In this document: piece by piece, positions 28,924 to 39,100 of the stretch
How the letters are laid out: every line of letters starts with the position of its first letter
How positions within the stretch are numbered: the stretch's first letter is position 1
From: Chromatium okenii
GTDB taxonomy: Bacteria; Pseudomonadota; Gammaproteobacteria; Chromatiales; Chromatiaceae
Direction: 5' to 3'
DNA length: 64,000 bases
Assembly: GCF_016583745.1 (NCBI RefSeq)
Contig: NZ_NRRQ01000004.1
Location: 1-64,000, forward strand
Translations under genes and position numbers: made by a program
The notes under the pieces: model-generated
Databases searched by the model: none
The model's input: the letters and a program-made list of their open reading frames with translations, nothing else
Told to the model about the DNA's origin: nothing

Positions 28924-29009
28924 GTGTCAGTTGTCAGTTGAAAAGCTAAAAAAGTTGGTTATTTGTTGTCAATCTTTTTTAATCAGCGGATTAAAAAAGA
29001 TTGACAACT
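28924..29009. repeat. Dispersed repeat element ending in a 20-bp perfect hairpin
   Basis: Starts 3 bases after the dut stop with TGTCAGTTGTCAGTTG. Its right part is a perfect 20-bp inverted repeat (28965-28984 and 28989-29008, arms beginning GTTGTCAATC and ending GATTGACAAC) around AGCG. The left 70-75 bases align closely with 61352-61427, which also begins at a stop codon. The hairpin stands between dut and hypD and could end dut transcripts or shield the hypD message. Confidence 0.75.
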
Positions 29010-29043
29010 CAATAAAAAACTGCTCACAACATTGGGTTTTCCC

Positions 29044-30177
29044 ATGTCAATTCCATCTCTTGCCGCATTCCGCGATCCGACGCTGGCGCGACGTTTAGCA
29101 GCAACCATTGCCGCCACAATTGATCCCACCCGCAAATATCGGTTCATGGAATTTTGTGGCGGTCATACCCACGCCATTTTTCGCTATGGTCTCGCTCAAC
29201 TCCTGCCGCCACAAGTGCAATTCATTCACGGGCCCGGCTGTCCAATTTGCGTATTACCCATTAGCCGTTTAGATCATGCCATCGCTTTAGCAACGCAACA
29301 CGAGATCACGCTGTGCAGCTACGGCGATGCGCTGCGCGTGCCCGCCAGTCACCGCCGCAGTTTATTGACCGCCAAAGCAGACGGCGCGGACATCCGCGTC
29401 ATCTATTCCACGCAAGATGCCGTGCAACTGGCGCGAACCCAGCCAGAACGTCATATCGTATTGTTTGCAATCGGTTTTGAAACCACCACGCCCCCGACGG
29501 CAGTCGCGCTGCATCTGGCTCGCGCCGAACATCTGCACAACTTTTCCGTCTTTTCCAATCACGTTCTCACCCCGGCGGCGCTGCGCTGTATTCTCAGCGC
29601 CCCCGCGCCCCAACGCCTTGAATTAGATGGCATTCTGGCGCCTTCGCACGTCAGCACCATCATTGGCACGCAACCCTATACCTTTGTTGCTGAAGAATTC
29701 CAAATACCAATTGTCGTCGCCGGATTTGAACCATTAGATGTGCTGCAATCCGTATTGCGTTTAGTACAACAATGCAATCGCGGAATATGCGCAGTTGACA
29801 ATCAATACACTCGCGCCGTGACCGCAGCGGGTAATCGTAAAGCACAAGCATTGATGGCGAGTGCATTTGCGATTCGCCCCACCTTTGAATGGCGCGGGCT
29901 GGGGCAATTGCCGCAGAGTGGATTAAAAATAGCAGCAGAATTCGCCGAGTTTGATGCAGAATTGCGTTTTTCAGTCACACTGAACGCCACCAAAGAAGTC
30001 AGCGGTTGTGCGTGTCCCGACATTTTGCGCGGAATAAAACAACCGCCAGAATGCCAATTATTTGGCAAGCCATGTTGTCCAGAAAATCCGTTAGGTGCCT
30101 GCATGGTATCCGCCGAAGGTGCTTGTGCCGCGTATTGGCAATACCGCACCGCAACACGGACAACTTCATTAAAATAA
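29044..30177 (+). CDS. hypD: Hydrogenase maturation protein HypD, without other hyp genes
   Basis: HypD is a [4Fe-4S] scaffold on which HypC, HypD and HypE build the Fe(CN)2CO group of [NiFe]-hydrogenases. 377 residues from ATG 29044. All key motifs are present: FMEFCGGHTHAIFRYG, FIHGPGCPICVLP, FAIGFETTTP, and the C-terminal cluster cysteines GCACPDILRG, PECQLFGKPCCPENPLGACMVSAEGAC. It therefore looks functional. No hypA, B, C, E, F or hydrogenase structural gene lies nearby; its neighbours are dut and a polysaccharide deacetylase. The in-frame TTG at 29032 would add 4 residues and is less likely. Confidence 0.96.
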   Translation: MSIPSLAAFRDPTLARRLAATIAATIDPTRKYRFMEFCGGHTHAIFRYGLAQLLPPQVQFIHGPGCPICVLPISRLDHAIALATQHEITLCSYGDALRVPASHRRSLLTAKADGADIRVIYSTQDAVQLARTQPERHIVLFAIGFETTTPPTAVALHLARAEHLHNFSVFSNHVLTPAALRCILSAPAPQRLELDGILAPSHVSTIIGTQPYTFVAEEFQIPIVVAGFEPLDVLQSVLRLVQQCNRGICAVDNQYTRAVTAAGNRKAQALMASAFAIRPTFEWRGLGQLPQSGLKIAAEFAEFDAELRFSVTLNATKEVSGCACPDILRGIKQPPECQLFGKPCCPENPLGACMVSAEGACAAYWQYRTATRTTSLK

Positions 30178-30213
30178 TGTGATCTTTAACACTAACAATT
30201 AGAGAAAAACGCC

Positions 30214-31314
30214 ATGTTCTTAAAGCACATATTCCAACTGCAATGCTGGATGGTTTGCGTGTGTTGCCTGCTTGATTTATCTATCGGTGCTGCGTACAGC
30301 CAAACAATTGATACGATCCAGTACACGCCTGCCGACAGCGTAACTGATGTTGATACCACCGCTTCTGAAAGCGTGTTGCCAACGGGCAATGATGATTCTG
30401 TATTAAACCGCTGTTGGACGCCAACACAATTACAGAGCACCGCCAAAGAACGTGTTATTCATCTGCAAAAACCAGCCGATCACAGTCCGCCCCAAGGAAA
30501 TAGTGACGTTGATTTAGATAACACACAAAACCGCGCTTTTTCCACTGCAATTGCTGCGCGTTCCATTCGCTCAGTCATTCCCGCGCATGGTGAAAAAATC
30601 ATCGCGCTTACTTTTGATTTGTGTGAACAAGCAGATGAAATTGCCGGTTATGATGGCGCAATTGTTGACTTATTGCGAGCTGAAAAAGTGAATGCGACTT
30701 TTTATGCTGGCGGTAAATGGATGCGTTCACATCCTGAACGCACGTTGCAATTGATGGCAGACCCATTATTTGAAGTGGGCAATCATGCGTGGACACATGG
30801 CAATTTGCGCGTTTTGCGCGGCGTGGAATTAACCGCACAAATTCTCTGGCCGCAAATACAGTATCAACAATTAAAAGAACAGCTCAACTCGCGCTCATGT
30901 GCCGCATCAATACCGGATTCTATTCCAGATCAACCCACAACTTTTCGGTTTCCGTATGGCACCTGTGATGCAGTTGCATTACAAGAAGTTGCTGCTGCCG
31001 GTTTATATCCAGTGCAATGGGATATTGTCACTGGCGATCCAAGTAAAAAACAAACGGCACAACACATTATTGATACGGTATTAAAACAGATTCATCCCGG
31101 CGCAATTATTATCGCACACGGCAACGGACGCGGTTGGCACACCCATGAAGCCTTAAAAACACTGATTCCTGCATTAAAAAAACAGGGCTATCAATTCGTG
31201 ACAGTCACCACCTTACTTCAATCTGGAAAACACGTTACTACGGCGAATTGTTATGAAACAAAACCAAATGACAATCTCCGTTATGACAAATTGTTTGGAC
31301 GCGGAACCGAATGA
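30214..31314 (+). CDS. Secreted polysaccharide deacetylase family protein
   Basis: 366 residues. N-terminal hydrophobic segment (LQCWMVCVCCLLDLSIGAAYS) suggests export. Residues about 30-115 are a low-complexity, Asp/Thr-rich spacer. The catalytic domain follows: IIALTFDLCEQADEIAGYDGAIVD (motif 1, TFDLCE variant with the catalytic Asp), NHAWTHGNL (the metal His-x3-His), FRFPYGTCD (motif 3), and AIIIAHGNGRGWHTHEAL (motif 5). This NodB-like fold removes acetyl groups from peptidoglycan or exopolysaccharide; the true substrate is unknown. It overlaps the GNAT gene by 4 bases (ATGA). Confidence 0.88.
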   Translation: MFLKHIFQLQCWMVCVCCLLDLSIGAAYSQTIDTIQYTPADSVTDVDTTASESVLPTGNDDSVLNRCWTPTQLQSTAKERVIHLQKPADHSPPQGNSDVDLDNTQNRAFSTAIAARSIRSVIPAHGEKIIALTFDLCEQADEIAGYDGAIVDLLRAEKVNATFYAGGKWMRSHPERTLQLMADPLFEVGNHAWTHGNLRVLRGVELTAQILWPQIQYQQLKEQLNSRSCAASIPDSIPDQPTTFRFPYGTCDAVALQEVAAAGLYPVQWDIVTGDPSKKQTAQHIIDTVLKQIHPGAIIIAHGNGRGWHTHEALKTLIPALKKQGYQFVTVTTLLQSGKHVTTANCYETKPNDNLRYDKLFGRGTE

Positions 31315-31814
31315 GCAGCCACCAGCCACCATTGACGCAGACGCATTATCAATTAACGCCAACAGTGAGTTTACAGTTATTGCTGCCAGAAGCAGCGCCG
31401 CCGCTTGCGGCACAATTGATAATGATGGAGCCTTGGCAATCATTAGAGTTTACGCTGCCGCAACTAATCAAGTATCTCACTCGTGCTGACCCTTGCCTGC
31501 ATCGCTTTCAATGCTGTTATCAACAGCAGAATGCGGGCATTATTGCTGTGCGTGAACCTTGGCTGCGCGGTGTTTTTTTGGAATTATTGGCGGTGTTTAC
31601 GTCCCAACAGCGGCAAGGCATTGGCGAGCACATCATGCGCTGGTTAATTCAAGAAACGACGTTGTGCAGCAACAATCTGTGGACAACGGTATCTGATTTT
31701 AATACCAGCGCCCAACACTTCTATGCTCGTCATGAATTCACACCAATTGGCAGAATTCCTGATCTGATTCAAGTGGGACATGAAGAAATTTTATTGCGTC
31801 GCCGTCTCAACTGA
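31311..31814 (+). CDS. GNAT family N-acetyltransferase
   Basis: 167 residues. The acetyl-CoA pyrophosphate loop is QQRQGIGEHIMRWLI preceded by strand FLELLAVF (motif A, R/Q-x2-G-I-G), with NTSAQHFYARHEFTPIGR (motif B, the F/Y-x-R-x-E-F pattern) after it. Translationally coupled to the deacetylase gene, so the pair may act on the same sugar or peptide, one adding and one removing acetyl groups; this is inference. Substrate unknown. Confidence 0.85.
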   Translation: MSSHQPPLTQTHYQLTPTVSLQLLLPEAAPPLAAQLIMMEPWQSLEFTLPQLIKYLTRADPCLHRFQCCYQQQNAGIIAVREPWLRGVFLELLAVFTSQQRQGIGEHIMRWLIQETTLCSNNLWTTVSDFNTSAQHFYARHEFTPIGRIPDLIQVGHEEILLRRRLN

Positions 31815-31884
31815 AGAATGCTTTTCTCGCAACAAAATATGAGCCAGCAGTTATTGGAAACGCGCTTGGAGAATTTGTGAGCAC

Positions 31885-31914
31885 TGCTGAGACGTAGATA
31901 ATGCCGTCTCAGCA
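31885..31914. terminator. Hairpin between convergent GNAT and sucB genes
   Basis: Perfect 10-bp stem TGCTGAGACG / CGTCTCAGCA with a 10-base loop in the middle of a 113-base convergent spacer. There is no T-run on either side, so intrinsic termination is uncertain; position favours a shared transcript end. Confidence 0.5.
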
Positions 31915-31927
31915 TGAATCACGAGAA

Positions 31928-33169
31928 TTACACTTGCAATAACAAACGCGCTGGGTCTTCCAACGCATCTTTAATAGCCACTAAAAACTGCACCGCGTCG
32001 CGCCCGTCAATAATGCGATGATCGTAAGTCAGGGCTAAATACATCATCGGTGCAATCACGATCTGACCATTTTCTACAATCGGGCGCTCTTGGATTTTGT
32101 GCATTCCTAAAATGGCGCTTTGCGGTGGATTGAGAATTGGCGTTGATAAAAGTGAGCCAAAAACACCGCCGTTGGTGATTGAAAAGGTGCCGCCCGTGAG
32201 TTCTTCAAAACTCAAACTGCCGTCTTTTGCTTTCTGACCAAATTGTGCAATACCGCGCTCAATATCTGCCATGTTTAATTGCTGGCAATTGCGCAGAATG
32301 GGCACCACTAATCCTCGCGGGGAACTCACGGCAATACCAAGATCGCAATAGTCGTGATAAATGATGTCATCGCCATCGACGCTGGCATTGAGAATTGGAA
32401 ACTGTTGTAACGCGGCAACCGCTGCGGTAACAAAAAACGACATAAATCCTAAACGCGCTCCATGCCGCGCTTCAAATTGCGTTTTATAGCGTTCGCGCAA
32501 CGTCATTACCGCCCGCAAATTCACTTCATTAAACGTGGTTAATAATGCAGCTTGCTGTTGCGCCGCTACCAGCCGCTCGGCAATTCGCGCCCGCAGCCGC
32601 GTCATCGGCACGCGCTGTTCAGAACGATCCGCCTCGCCACTGCGCTCCGGCGCAGCCGCTTCCGGCAGCGGCTCCGTCAAGGTCAGCGCGTCAGGATCGC
32701 GTTCCGGCGCAGCGCGTTCGCGTTGGTCGAGCCACGCGACAACATCCGCTTTGTGAATCCGCCCATCTTTGCCGCTGCCGCGAATGTGCTGCGGATCAAG
32801 GTTCATTTCTGCGATGAGGCGGCGGGCAGCGGGCGCGAGCAAGTTGGCAGGCGAGTTGTCAGTTGGCGGTTGAGTGGTTGGCGACGCAGCGGCAGTTGTT
32901 TCACTGCTAACTGCCAACTTCTCCCCCTCCACCAACTCCTCAATCCGCGCCAGCACCGCCTCCGCCTGCACCACGTCGCCAATCTGGGCGAGCTGCGCGG
33001 CGAGAATCCCCGCTGCCGGTGCGGGCACCTCTAAAATGACTTTATCTGTTTCTAAATCAACGAGATTGTCACCTTTTTGCACCATCTCGCCGGGCTGCTT
33101 GTGCCATGCCGCGACGGTGGCGTCAGCAACCGATTCGGGCAAAATGGGAACGCGGACATCGTGACTCAT
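31928..33169 (-). CDS. sucB: Dihydrolipoyllysine-residue succinyltransferase, E2 of 2-oxoglutarate dehydrogenase
   Basis: Core of the 2-oxoglutarate dehydrogenase complex. 413 residues: lipoyl domain (1-75) with the lipoyl-Lys in [13 protein letters not shown], a linker, the E1/E3-binding domain (about 112-150; [33 protein letters not shown] in parts), a second linker, and the catalytic domain with [16 protein letters not shown] (His and Asp of HxxxDG). The first linker contains QPPTDN, encoded by a dispersed DNA repeat also found in sucA. Overlaps sucA by 4 bases. No lpd follows. Confidence 0.97.
   Translation of the reverse strand: MSHDVRVPILPESVADATVAAWHKQPGEMVQKGDNLVDLETDKVILEVPAPAAGILAAQLAQIGDVVQAEAVLARIEELVEGEKLAVSSETTAAASPTTQPPTDNSPANLLAPAARRLIAEMNLDPQHIRGSGKDGRIHKADVVAWLDQRERAAPERDPDALTLTEPLPEAAAPERSGEADRSEQRVPMTRLRARIAERLVAAQQQAALLTTFNEVNLRAVMTLRERYKTQFEARHGARLGFMSFFVTAAVAALQQFPILNASVDGDDIIYHDYCDLGIAVSSPRGLVVPILRNCQQLNMADIERGIAQFGQKAKDGSLSFEELTGGTFSITNGGVFGSLLSTPILNPPQSAILGMHKIQERPIVENGQIVIAPMMYLALTYDHRIIDGRDAVQFLVAIKDALEDPARLLLQV
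32855..32872. repeat. Coding copy of the GTTGTCAGTTGGCGGTTG repeat (in sucB)
   Basis: 18 bases identical to 35791-35808 in sucA. On the coding strand it reads QPPTDN in the SucB linker between lipoyl and E1/E3-binding domains. A related inverted stretch (CAGTTGTTTCACTGCTAACT, continuing GCCAAC) follows at 32893-32918. Confidence 0.8.
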
Positions 33170-36018
33170 TGCGGTGGAATCCTTTTATTCATCATAGGGT
33201 TAAAGTGGCCAGTCAGCGCCTCGGCGAGAAGACGCTCCTGTTGTTCAAGATGGGTGCTGCGATGCCCAACCGCTGGCGCAGCGGCCGCCGGTCGTCCGAC
33301 GTAATGCGGGCGCTTGCCAGCTTGGATGAGATAGTGAAAGCGATGTTTGATCTGATCCCAAGCGCCTTGATTTTGCGCCTCTTCTTGGCACCAGATCACG
33401 TCGTGGGTCGCAGCGTACTGGTCGATCACCGCCGCAAATGCCGCTTTCGGGAACGGATATAACTGCTCAATGCGCACGATGGCGACGTTGGTCAGACCTT
33501 GCGCCCGTCGCGCTTCCAGCAACTCGAAATACACCTTGCCGGAACAAAAAATCAGCCGCTCAATGCCCGCCGGATCAAGCGCATCAACTTCTGGCAGCAG
33601 CGGCTGAAATTGCCACTGCGCCAGCGCGTCCAGCGCCGATACCGCCAACGGATGCCGCAGCAAACTTTTGGGCGTCATCACAATCAAGGGCTTGCGATAA
33701 TCGCGCAGCACTTGTCGGCGCAGCAGATGAAACAGTTGCGCCGGCGTGGTCGGCGCACAGACTTGAATGTTGTGCTCGGCGCACAATTGCAAAAACCGCT
33801 CCAGCCGCGCCGATGAATGCTCCGCGCCCTGCCCTTCCAAACCGTGCGGCAACAGCAGCACCAGCCCGCAATCCAAGCCCCATTTGCTGCCGCCGGAGGT
33901 GATGAATTGGTCAATCACCACCTGCGCTCCGTTGGCAAAATCGCCAAATTGCGCTTCCCACAACGTCAGCGCGTGCGGCTCGGCAGTGGCAAATCCGTAC
34001 TCATAACCGAGCACCGCCTCCTCCGACAAAATCGAATCAATGGCGATAAACGCGCCCTGTTGCGGATGTAACCGTTGCAGGGGCGTGAGCGCAGTGCCGG
34101 TGCGTTGATCGTGAATTTTGGCGTGGCGATGCGAAAAAGTGCTGCGCCCCGCATCTTGTCCCGACAGCCGCACTGCGATTCCGCTATCCAACAAACTGGC
34201 GTAGGCAAGCGTTTCCGCCATGCCCCAATTGAGCGGTTGCTCACCCAGCCCCATGCGCCGCCGTTCTTGCCAGAGCTTTTCAACTCGCGGATGCAGCTCA
34301 AACGCGGGTGGCAACCGCAGCAGCGCCTCGGTCAACTGGTGCAGCTTGGTGAGCGGCACTCCGGTCGGCGCGTCTTGATCCCAATGGGTGCCGCGACAAA
34401 AGTCCCAACTGGCGCGATGCGGTTGATTCAGCCCGCACAGCACCGGTCGCGCAATCACCACACCTTGGGCGATGGCGTCGCGGTAAGCCGTCAACAGCGC
34501 GTCTGCCGCCTCGCGCTCGATCACACCAGCAGCAATCAGGCGCTCGGCGTACACGGTGCGCGGCGTCGGATGATTGCGGATTTTTTGATACATCAACGGC
34601 TGCGTCACTGCCGGTTCATCGGCTTCGTTGTGACCGAGGCGGCGATAGCAGACCAGATCAATAATCACGTCTTTATGAAACTGGTTGCGGAAATCCAACG
34701 CCATCCGCGTCACAAAAATCACCGCTTCGGGATCATCGCCGTTGACGTGAAACACCGGCGCAGCCACCAATTTGCCCACGTCGCTGCAATAGGCGCTGGA
34801 TCGCGCATCCAGCGGATGGCTGGTGGTGAAGCCGATTTGATTGTTGATGATGATGTGAACGGTGCCGCCGGTGTTGTAACTGCGGGTTTGCGACAGTTGC
34901 AGCGTTTCCATCACCACGCCCTGACCGGCAAATGCCGCATCGCCGTGAATCAACACCGGCAGCACCTGCTCACCGTTGCGATCACCGCGCCGCCGCTGCC
35001 GCGCCCGCACCGAGCCTTCAATCACCGGATTGATGATTTCGAGATGGGACGGATTGAAGCCGAGCGCCAGATGCACCGCGCCGCCCGGGGTGTCCAGATC
35101 AGTGGCAAAACCCATGTGATATTTCACATCGCCTGCCAAGGTTTGACAGGCGCTGGCGCGAGTCACGCGCCCCTCAAATTCATCAAATATCTCCTGCGGT
35201 GGTTTGCCGAAGATGTTGGTGAGCACGTTGAGACGGCCGCGATGCGCCATGCCGATGACGATTTCCTGCTGACCTTTGCGCCCAGCGCGTTGAATCAGCT
35301 CATCAAGCAGCGGAATCAACGCATCGCCGCCTTCCAGCGAAAAGCGTTTTTGCCCCACGAAACGCTGGTGCAAGTAGGTTTCAAAGCCTTCGGCAGCACT
35401 CAACAATTTCAGCAGCCAGTGCCGATCAGCGGTTTCCAGCTCCGGCGTGGCGCGATAGCCCTCCAGCCGCTTCTGAATCCAGCGCCGTTCCAGCGTGTTG
35501 GTGATGTGGAGATATTCGGAGCCGACGGTGCCGCAATAGGTTTGCGCGACGATGGCGATGATCTCGCGCAGCGGCAGGCGGTCGGGCGCATACAGCGAGC
35601 CGGTATGAAACACGCGGTCAAGATCAGCCGGTTCTAAACCGTGATAAGCGGGATCGAGATCGACGATGTCTGGCGTGTCGCGCAATTTGATCGGATCAAG
35701 ATTGGCGACCTGATGCCCGCGATAGCGATAGCCGGTGATCAGCGCGAGCACGGCGGATTGTTTTTCGGCGGCGCGAGCGGCGGCGGGGAAGTTGTCAGTT
35801 GGCGGTTGCGGCGCGAGACGGGCAGCAACTGCTGGCGCGGGGTGCGGCGCGTGAGTTGATGCGCCAGCACCACCTGCCAACTGCTCACTCAACTCGTCAA
35901 AGCGCCGCCGCCACAGCGGATCAATGCTGGCGGGATCAAGAAGATAACGCTCATAAATGTCTTCAATAAATGCGGCGTTGTCGCCGTGCAGCACTTCGGA
36001 AAGCGAGATAACATTCAT
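33166..36018 (-). CDS. sucA: 2-Oxoglutarate dehydrogenase E1 component
   Basis: Thiamine-diphosphate-dependent decarboxylase of the TCA-cycle complex. 950 residues (E. coli 933). N-terminal E2-contact region [29 protein letters not shown], a variable linker (about 55-90) that contains QPPTDN from a DNA repeat, then [45 protein letters not shown], and the ThDP/Mg site [26 protein letters not shown]-type and [28 protein letters not shown] motifs mark the Pyr domain. The spacer upstream (36019-36120) is partly made of duplicated hybrid-kinase 3' end, so the sucA promoter must sit within or beyond that. Confidence 0.97.
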   Translation of the reverse strand: MNVISLSEVLHGDNAAFIEDIYERYLLDPASIDPLWRRRFDELSEQLAGGAGASTHAPHPAPAVAARLAPQPPTDNFPAAARAAEKQSAVLALITGYRYRGHQVANLDPIKLRDTPDIVDLDPAYHGLEPADLDRVFHTGSLYAPDRLPLREIIAIVAQTYCGTVGSEYLHITNTLERRWIQKRLEGYRATPELETADRHWLLKLLSAAEGFETYLHQRFVGQKRFSLEGGDALIPLLDELIQRAGRKGQQEIVIGMAHRGRLNVLTNIFGKPPQEIFDEFEGRVTRASACQTLAGDVKYHMGFATDLDTPGGAVHLALGFNPSHLEIINPVIEGSVRARQRRRGDRNGEQVLPVLIHGDAAFAGQGVVMETLQLSQTRSYNTGGTVHIIINNQIGFTTSHPLDARSSAYCSDVGKLVAAPVFHVNGDDPEAVIFVTRMALDFRNQFHKDVIIDLVCYRRLGHNEADEPAVTQPLMYQKIRNHPTPRTVYAERLIAAGVIEREAADALLTAYRDAIAQGVVIARPVLCGLNQPHRASWDFCRGTHWDQDAPTGVPLTKLHQLTEALLRLPPAFELHPRVEKLWQERRRMGLGEQPLNWGMAETLAYASLLDSGIAVRLSGQDAGRSTFSHRHAKIHDQRTGTALTPLQRLHPQQGAFIAIDSILSEEAVLGYEYGFATAEPHALTLWEAQFGDFANGAQVVIDQFITSGGSKWGLDCGLVLLLPHGLEGQGAEHSSARLERFLQLCAEHNIQVCAPTTPAQLFHLLRRQVLRDYRKPLIVMTPKSLLRHPLAVSALDALAQWQFQPLLPEVDALDPAGIERLIFCSGKVYFELLEARRAQGLTNVAIVRIEQLYPFPKAAFAAVIDQYAATHDVIWCQEEAQNQGAWDQIKHRFHYLIQAGKRPHYVGRPAAAAPAVGHRSTHLEQQERLLAEALTGHFNPMMNKRIPPQ
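35791..35808. repeat. Coding copy of the GTTGTCAGTTGGCGGTTG repeat (in sucA)
   Basis: 18-base exact match to 32855-32872. Encodes QPPTDN (followed by [11 protein letters not shown]) in the SucA N-terminal linker. The neighbouring CTGCCAACTGCTCACTCAAC at 35874 is a looser relative. Confidence 0.8.
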
Positions 36019-36067
36019 ATTGGTTTCTTTTTTTTCAATCCTTATTGGTTTGTTGTTTGTTTATTTA

Positions 36068-36172
36068 TTTCAATCCTTGTTGTAGTGGATCAATAAATGC
36101 GCCGTTTCCAATGCCGGGTTTCAATCCTTGTTGTATTGGATTAATAATTGCTGCGCCGTCCCCAATGCCGGT
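36068..36172. repeat. Tandem duplication of the hybrid-kinase 3' end, stop codon included
   Basis: TTTCAATCCTTGTTGTA begins at 36068 and again at 36119; on the minus strand the genuine end reads [16 protein letters not shown]-stop and the next 51 bases read, in the same frame, NPALETAHLLIHYNKD-stop. The second unit lacks one codon. A third fragment (TTTCAATCCTTATTGG) starts at 36033. The spacing (35 and 51 bases) is not that of a CRISPR. Confidence 0.85.
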
Positions 36173-39100
36173 AAATAATCATAATTGTGCAGTTGTTTTT
36201 CCAGCCGCAGCGCGGCATCGCCAAACGCTGCGACTAAAAGATCGCGCTCGTTTTCAAACACCGTATTGGCATCGGTGTCGTCGCGGGCGAGTAAATGCAC
36301 CAATTCCAGCACCACCGCCTGCACCCGTTCCCAATCAATCTGTGGTGTGACAACCGGCGCTTCGGCAAGCGTCAATAACGGCGTCGCAGTGTGCGCAAAC
36401 TCCGCCAGCGCGACTGCTAATTGATTGATGTGATGGGTTAAATTGTCGCCCCCACTCTTTGGAAAAGGCACACCTTCATCTCCCCCCTTTGGAAAAGGGG
36501 GGCAGGGGGGGATTGGTGAGATCGGGCTTGTTGCATCAAATCCCCCCAACCCCCCTTTTCCAAAGGGGGGCTCAGGGGCGTTGAGATGTTTTGCGCCGCG
36601 CTCCACCGCCGCCGCTAAATCCGCCAAGTGCGTCAAGCCCAGCGTTGCTGCCGCGCCTTTCAACGCATGAGCACGCAAGCGCACCGCGCCCAGCTCGTGC
36701 GCCGCCAACTGCGCGGCGAGTTGTTGCCCATCGGCTGCATGATTGTCGATAAATTGCCCCAGCAACCGCCGCAAGCGCGGCACATCACCGCGCACACTGC
36801 GCAGACCTTGCGCCACATTCAGCCCGGCGATGTATTCTAAATCCGGCACTCGCGGCACCGGCTGCGGCGCAACGGTGCTGACGATTGGCAAAAATTCTGG
36901 CTCAAACTGCCGCACCGCCGTCGTCGGATCAATCTGCGTCGGCGCCAGCCAGCGCACCAAACTTTGATACAAGCGCGTCGGCTCCAACGGTTTGGCGACG
37001 TGATCGTTCATGCCCACCTGCAAACAGCGATGCCGATCTTCATCAAACGCATTTGCCGTCATCGCCAAAATCGGCACATCGCTATACGCGGGCAATTGTC
37101 GAATCGCCTGCGTCGCCGCCAGCCCGTCCATCACCGGCATTTGAATATCCATTAAAATCAAATCGTAGCGCGTCACCTGCGCCATGTGCAGCGCGATCAA
37201 ACCGTTATCCGCCAAACTGACCTGCATCCCGACCGCTTCCAGCAATTGACACGTCACTTCTTGATTGATCGCGTTGTCTTCAACCAGCAGCAACAGTGCG
37301 CCTTGTCGCCGCTCCAACTCCCGCGCCAGCGTGATCGGCACCACCGGCGGCTCGCCGCTGGTGTGACGCTGCAACGCCGCCGCCAGCGCATCGTGCAGCA
37401 CCGACGGCGTGACGGGTTTGGTGAGAATGTGGGAAATGCCGGCGCGTGCGGCTTCATCGTGCGGCAGATGATCGCCGTAAGCCGTAACCATCAAAAACTC
37501 CGGTGGCGCAGTGAGCGCCAAGGCTTGCAGCTTGAGCGCCGTGTCGATGCCGTCCACGCTCGGCATCTTCCAATCAATCATCAGCAGTCGGAACGGATCA
37601 CCAGCGCGGTCGGCCGCCAACACTGCCGCCAATCCCGCCTCGCCGGATGCGGCGGCGTCCACCCGCATTCCCAATTCCTGCAACAAGCTGGCGAGAATAT
37701 CGCGGGCGTCGGCGTGGTCATCAATCACCAACACGCGCATTCCACGAAAGGGCGCGAGCGTGAGCTGGCGCTGGGCGGCGTTGTGGGCGGCGATCACAAA
37801 GGGAATTTCTAACCAAAACAGGCTGCCTTGCCCGGGTTGACTGATTGCGCCGAGCTGTCCGCCCATCAATTCGGTTAAACGTTTGCTGATGGCCAAGCCC
37901 AAGCCGGTGCCACCGAAACGGCGGGTGGTGGATTCGTCGGCTTGTTCAAAGGCACGAAACAGGCGCTGCATCTGCGCGTCGGTGATGCCGATGCCGGAAT
38001 CTTGGACTTCAATGCGGAGAGTGAACGGGGCTGAGTTGTCAGTGGGATTTACCGCCCGCGCCCGAATCGCAATCCGCCCCGTCTCGGTGAATTTCACTGC
38101 GTTGCTGACCAGATTGAGCAAAATCTGCCCCAGCCGATTGCCATCGCCCCGCAGCAGCAGCGGCACCTGCTCCAAGTCCACCAGCACATCTAAATTCTTG
38201 TTGGCAATGTGATCCGCCAGCAGTTGGCACACATGATCAATCACCCGCGCCAGCTCAAAATCCTGCGCCTCCAGCGTCATCTTGCTGGCTTCGATTTTCG
38301 ATAAGTCCAAAATATCGTTGATAATTTGCAGCAGATGCCGCGCTGAAGTGGTGAGCTTGTCGAGCTGATCGTGCTGGCGCGGCGTCAACGGATCGCGCCG
38401 CAGCAAATGCGCATAACCGATCACCGCATTCATCGGCGTGCGAATTTCGTGGCTCATATTCGACAAAAAGGCGCTTTTTGCCTGATTCGCCGCTTCCGCT
38501 GCCGCCTTCGCCATTTCCAACTCAGCGGTGCGCGACGCCACCAAATCCTCTAAATGCAGCCGGTGGTCTTCCAACTCGCGGGCAGTCGTCACCCGCTCGG
38601 TGATGTCCTGCACAATGCCCATCCCAAACAGCGGACGACCATTGCCATCAAATTCAATTTCCGCCCGCTCCTCAACCCAGCGCACGGTCTCACCCACCAT
38701 AATTCGATGCGTCACCCGATACGGCTGACCCAGCAACGCCTGATCCCAAGCGACCAGCACTGCCGGTCGATCATCGGGATGGACGCAGTTCATAAACACC
38801 TCCAGCGTCAACGACGGATTCCGCGTCAAACCAAAGATGCGATAGGTTTCATCCGACCACAGCAGCCGATCTTGCAAAATATCAAGCCGCCAATGTCCGG
38901 TCTGCGACACCGCCTGCGCCCGATTCAAAAACAGCTCGCTCTCACGCAGCGCCCGCACCACCTCCAACCGTTCCCGATGCAGCAATGCCATTCCCACTTG
39001 ATCGGCAATCTGGCACCCAAACACCACCTCATCCTCACACCAGTGATGCGCGTGCCCCACTTGCTCAAAACACACCACCCCGCGTGGCAGCCCACCCGAC

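Noticed and set aside
28996-29014. TTGA-N4-TCAA before hypD as an FNR box
   Set aside because: The half-sites are two bases too close (12-base core instead of 14) and are explained by the hairpin arm of the repeat element.
34075-35637. Long plus-strand open frame (520 codons) opposite sucA
   Set aside because: It is the shadow of a GC-rich gene: composition rich in Arg, Gln and His, no domain, no RBS, and sucA on the other strand is certain.
36033-36140. Three TTTCAATCCTT units that look like CRISPR repeats
   Set aside because: Spacing is irregular (35 and 51 bases), the similarity extends through the supposed spacer, and it translates as a duplicated kinase C-terminus. No cas genes are nearby.
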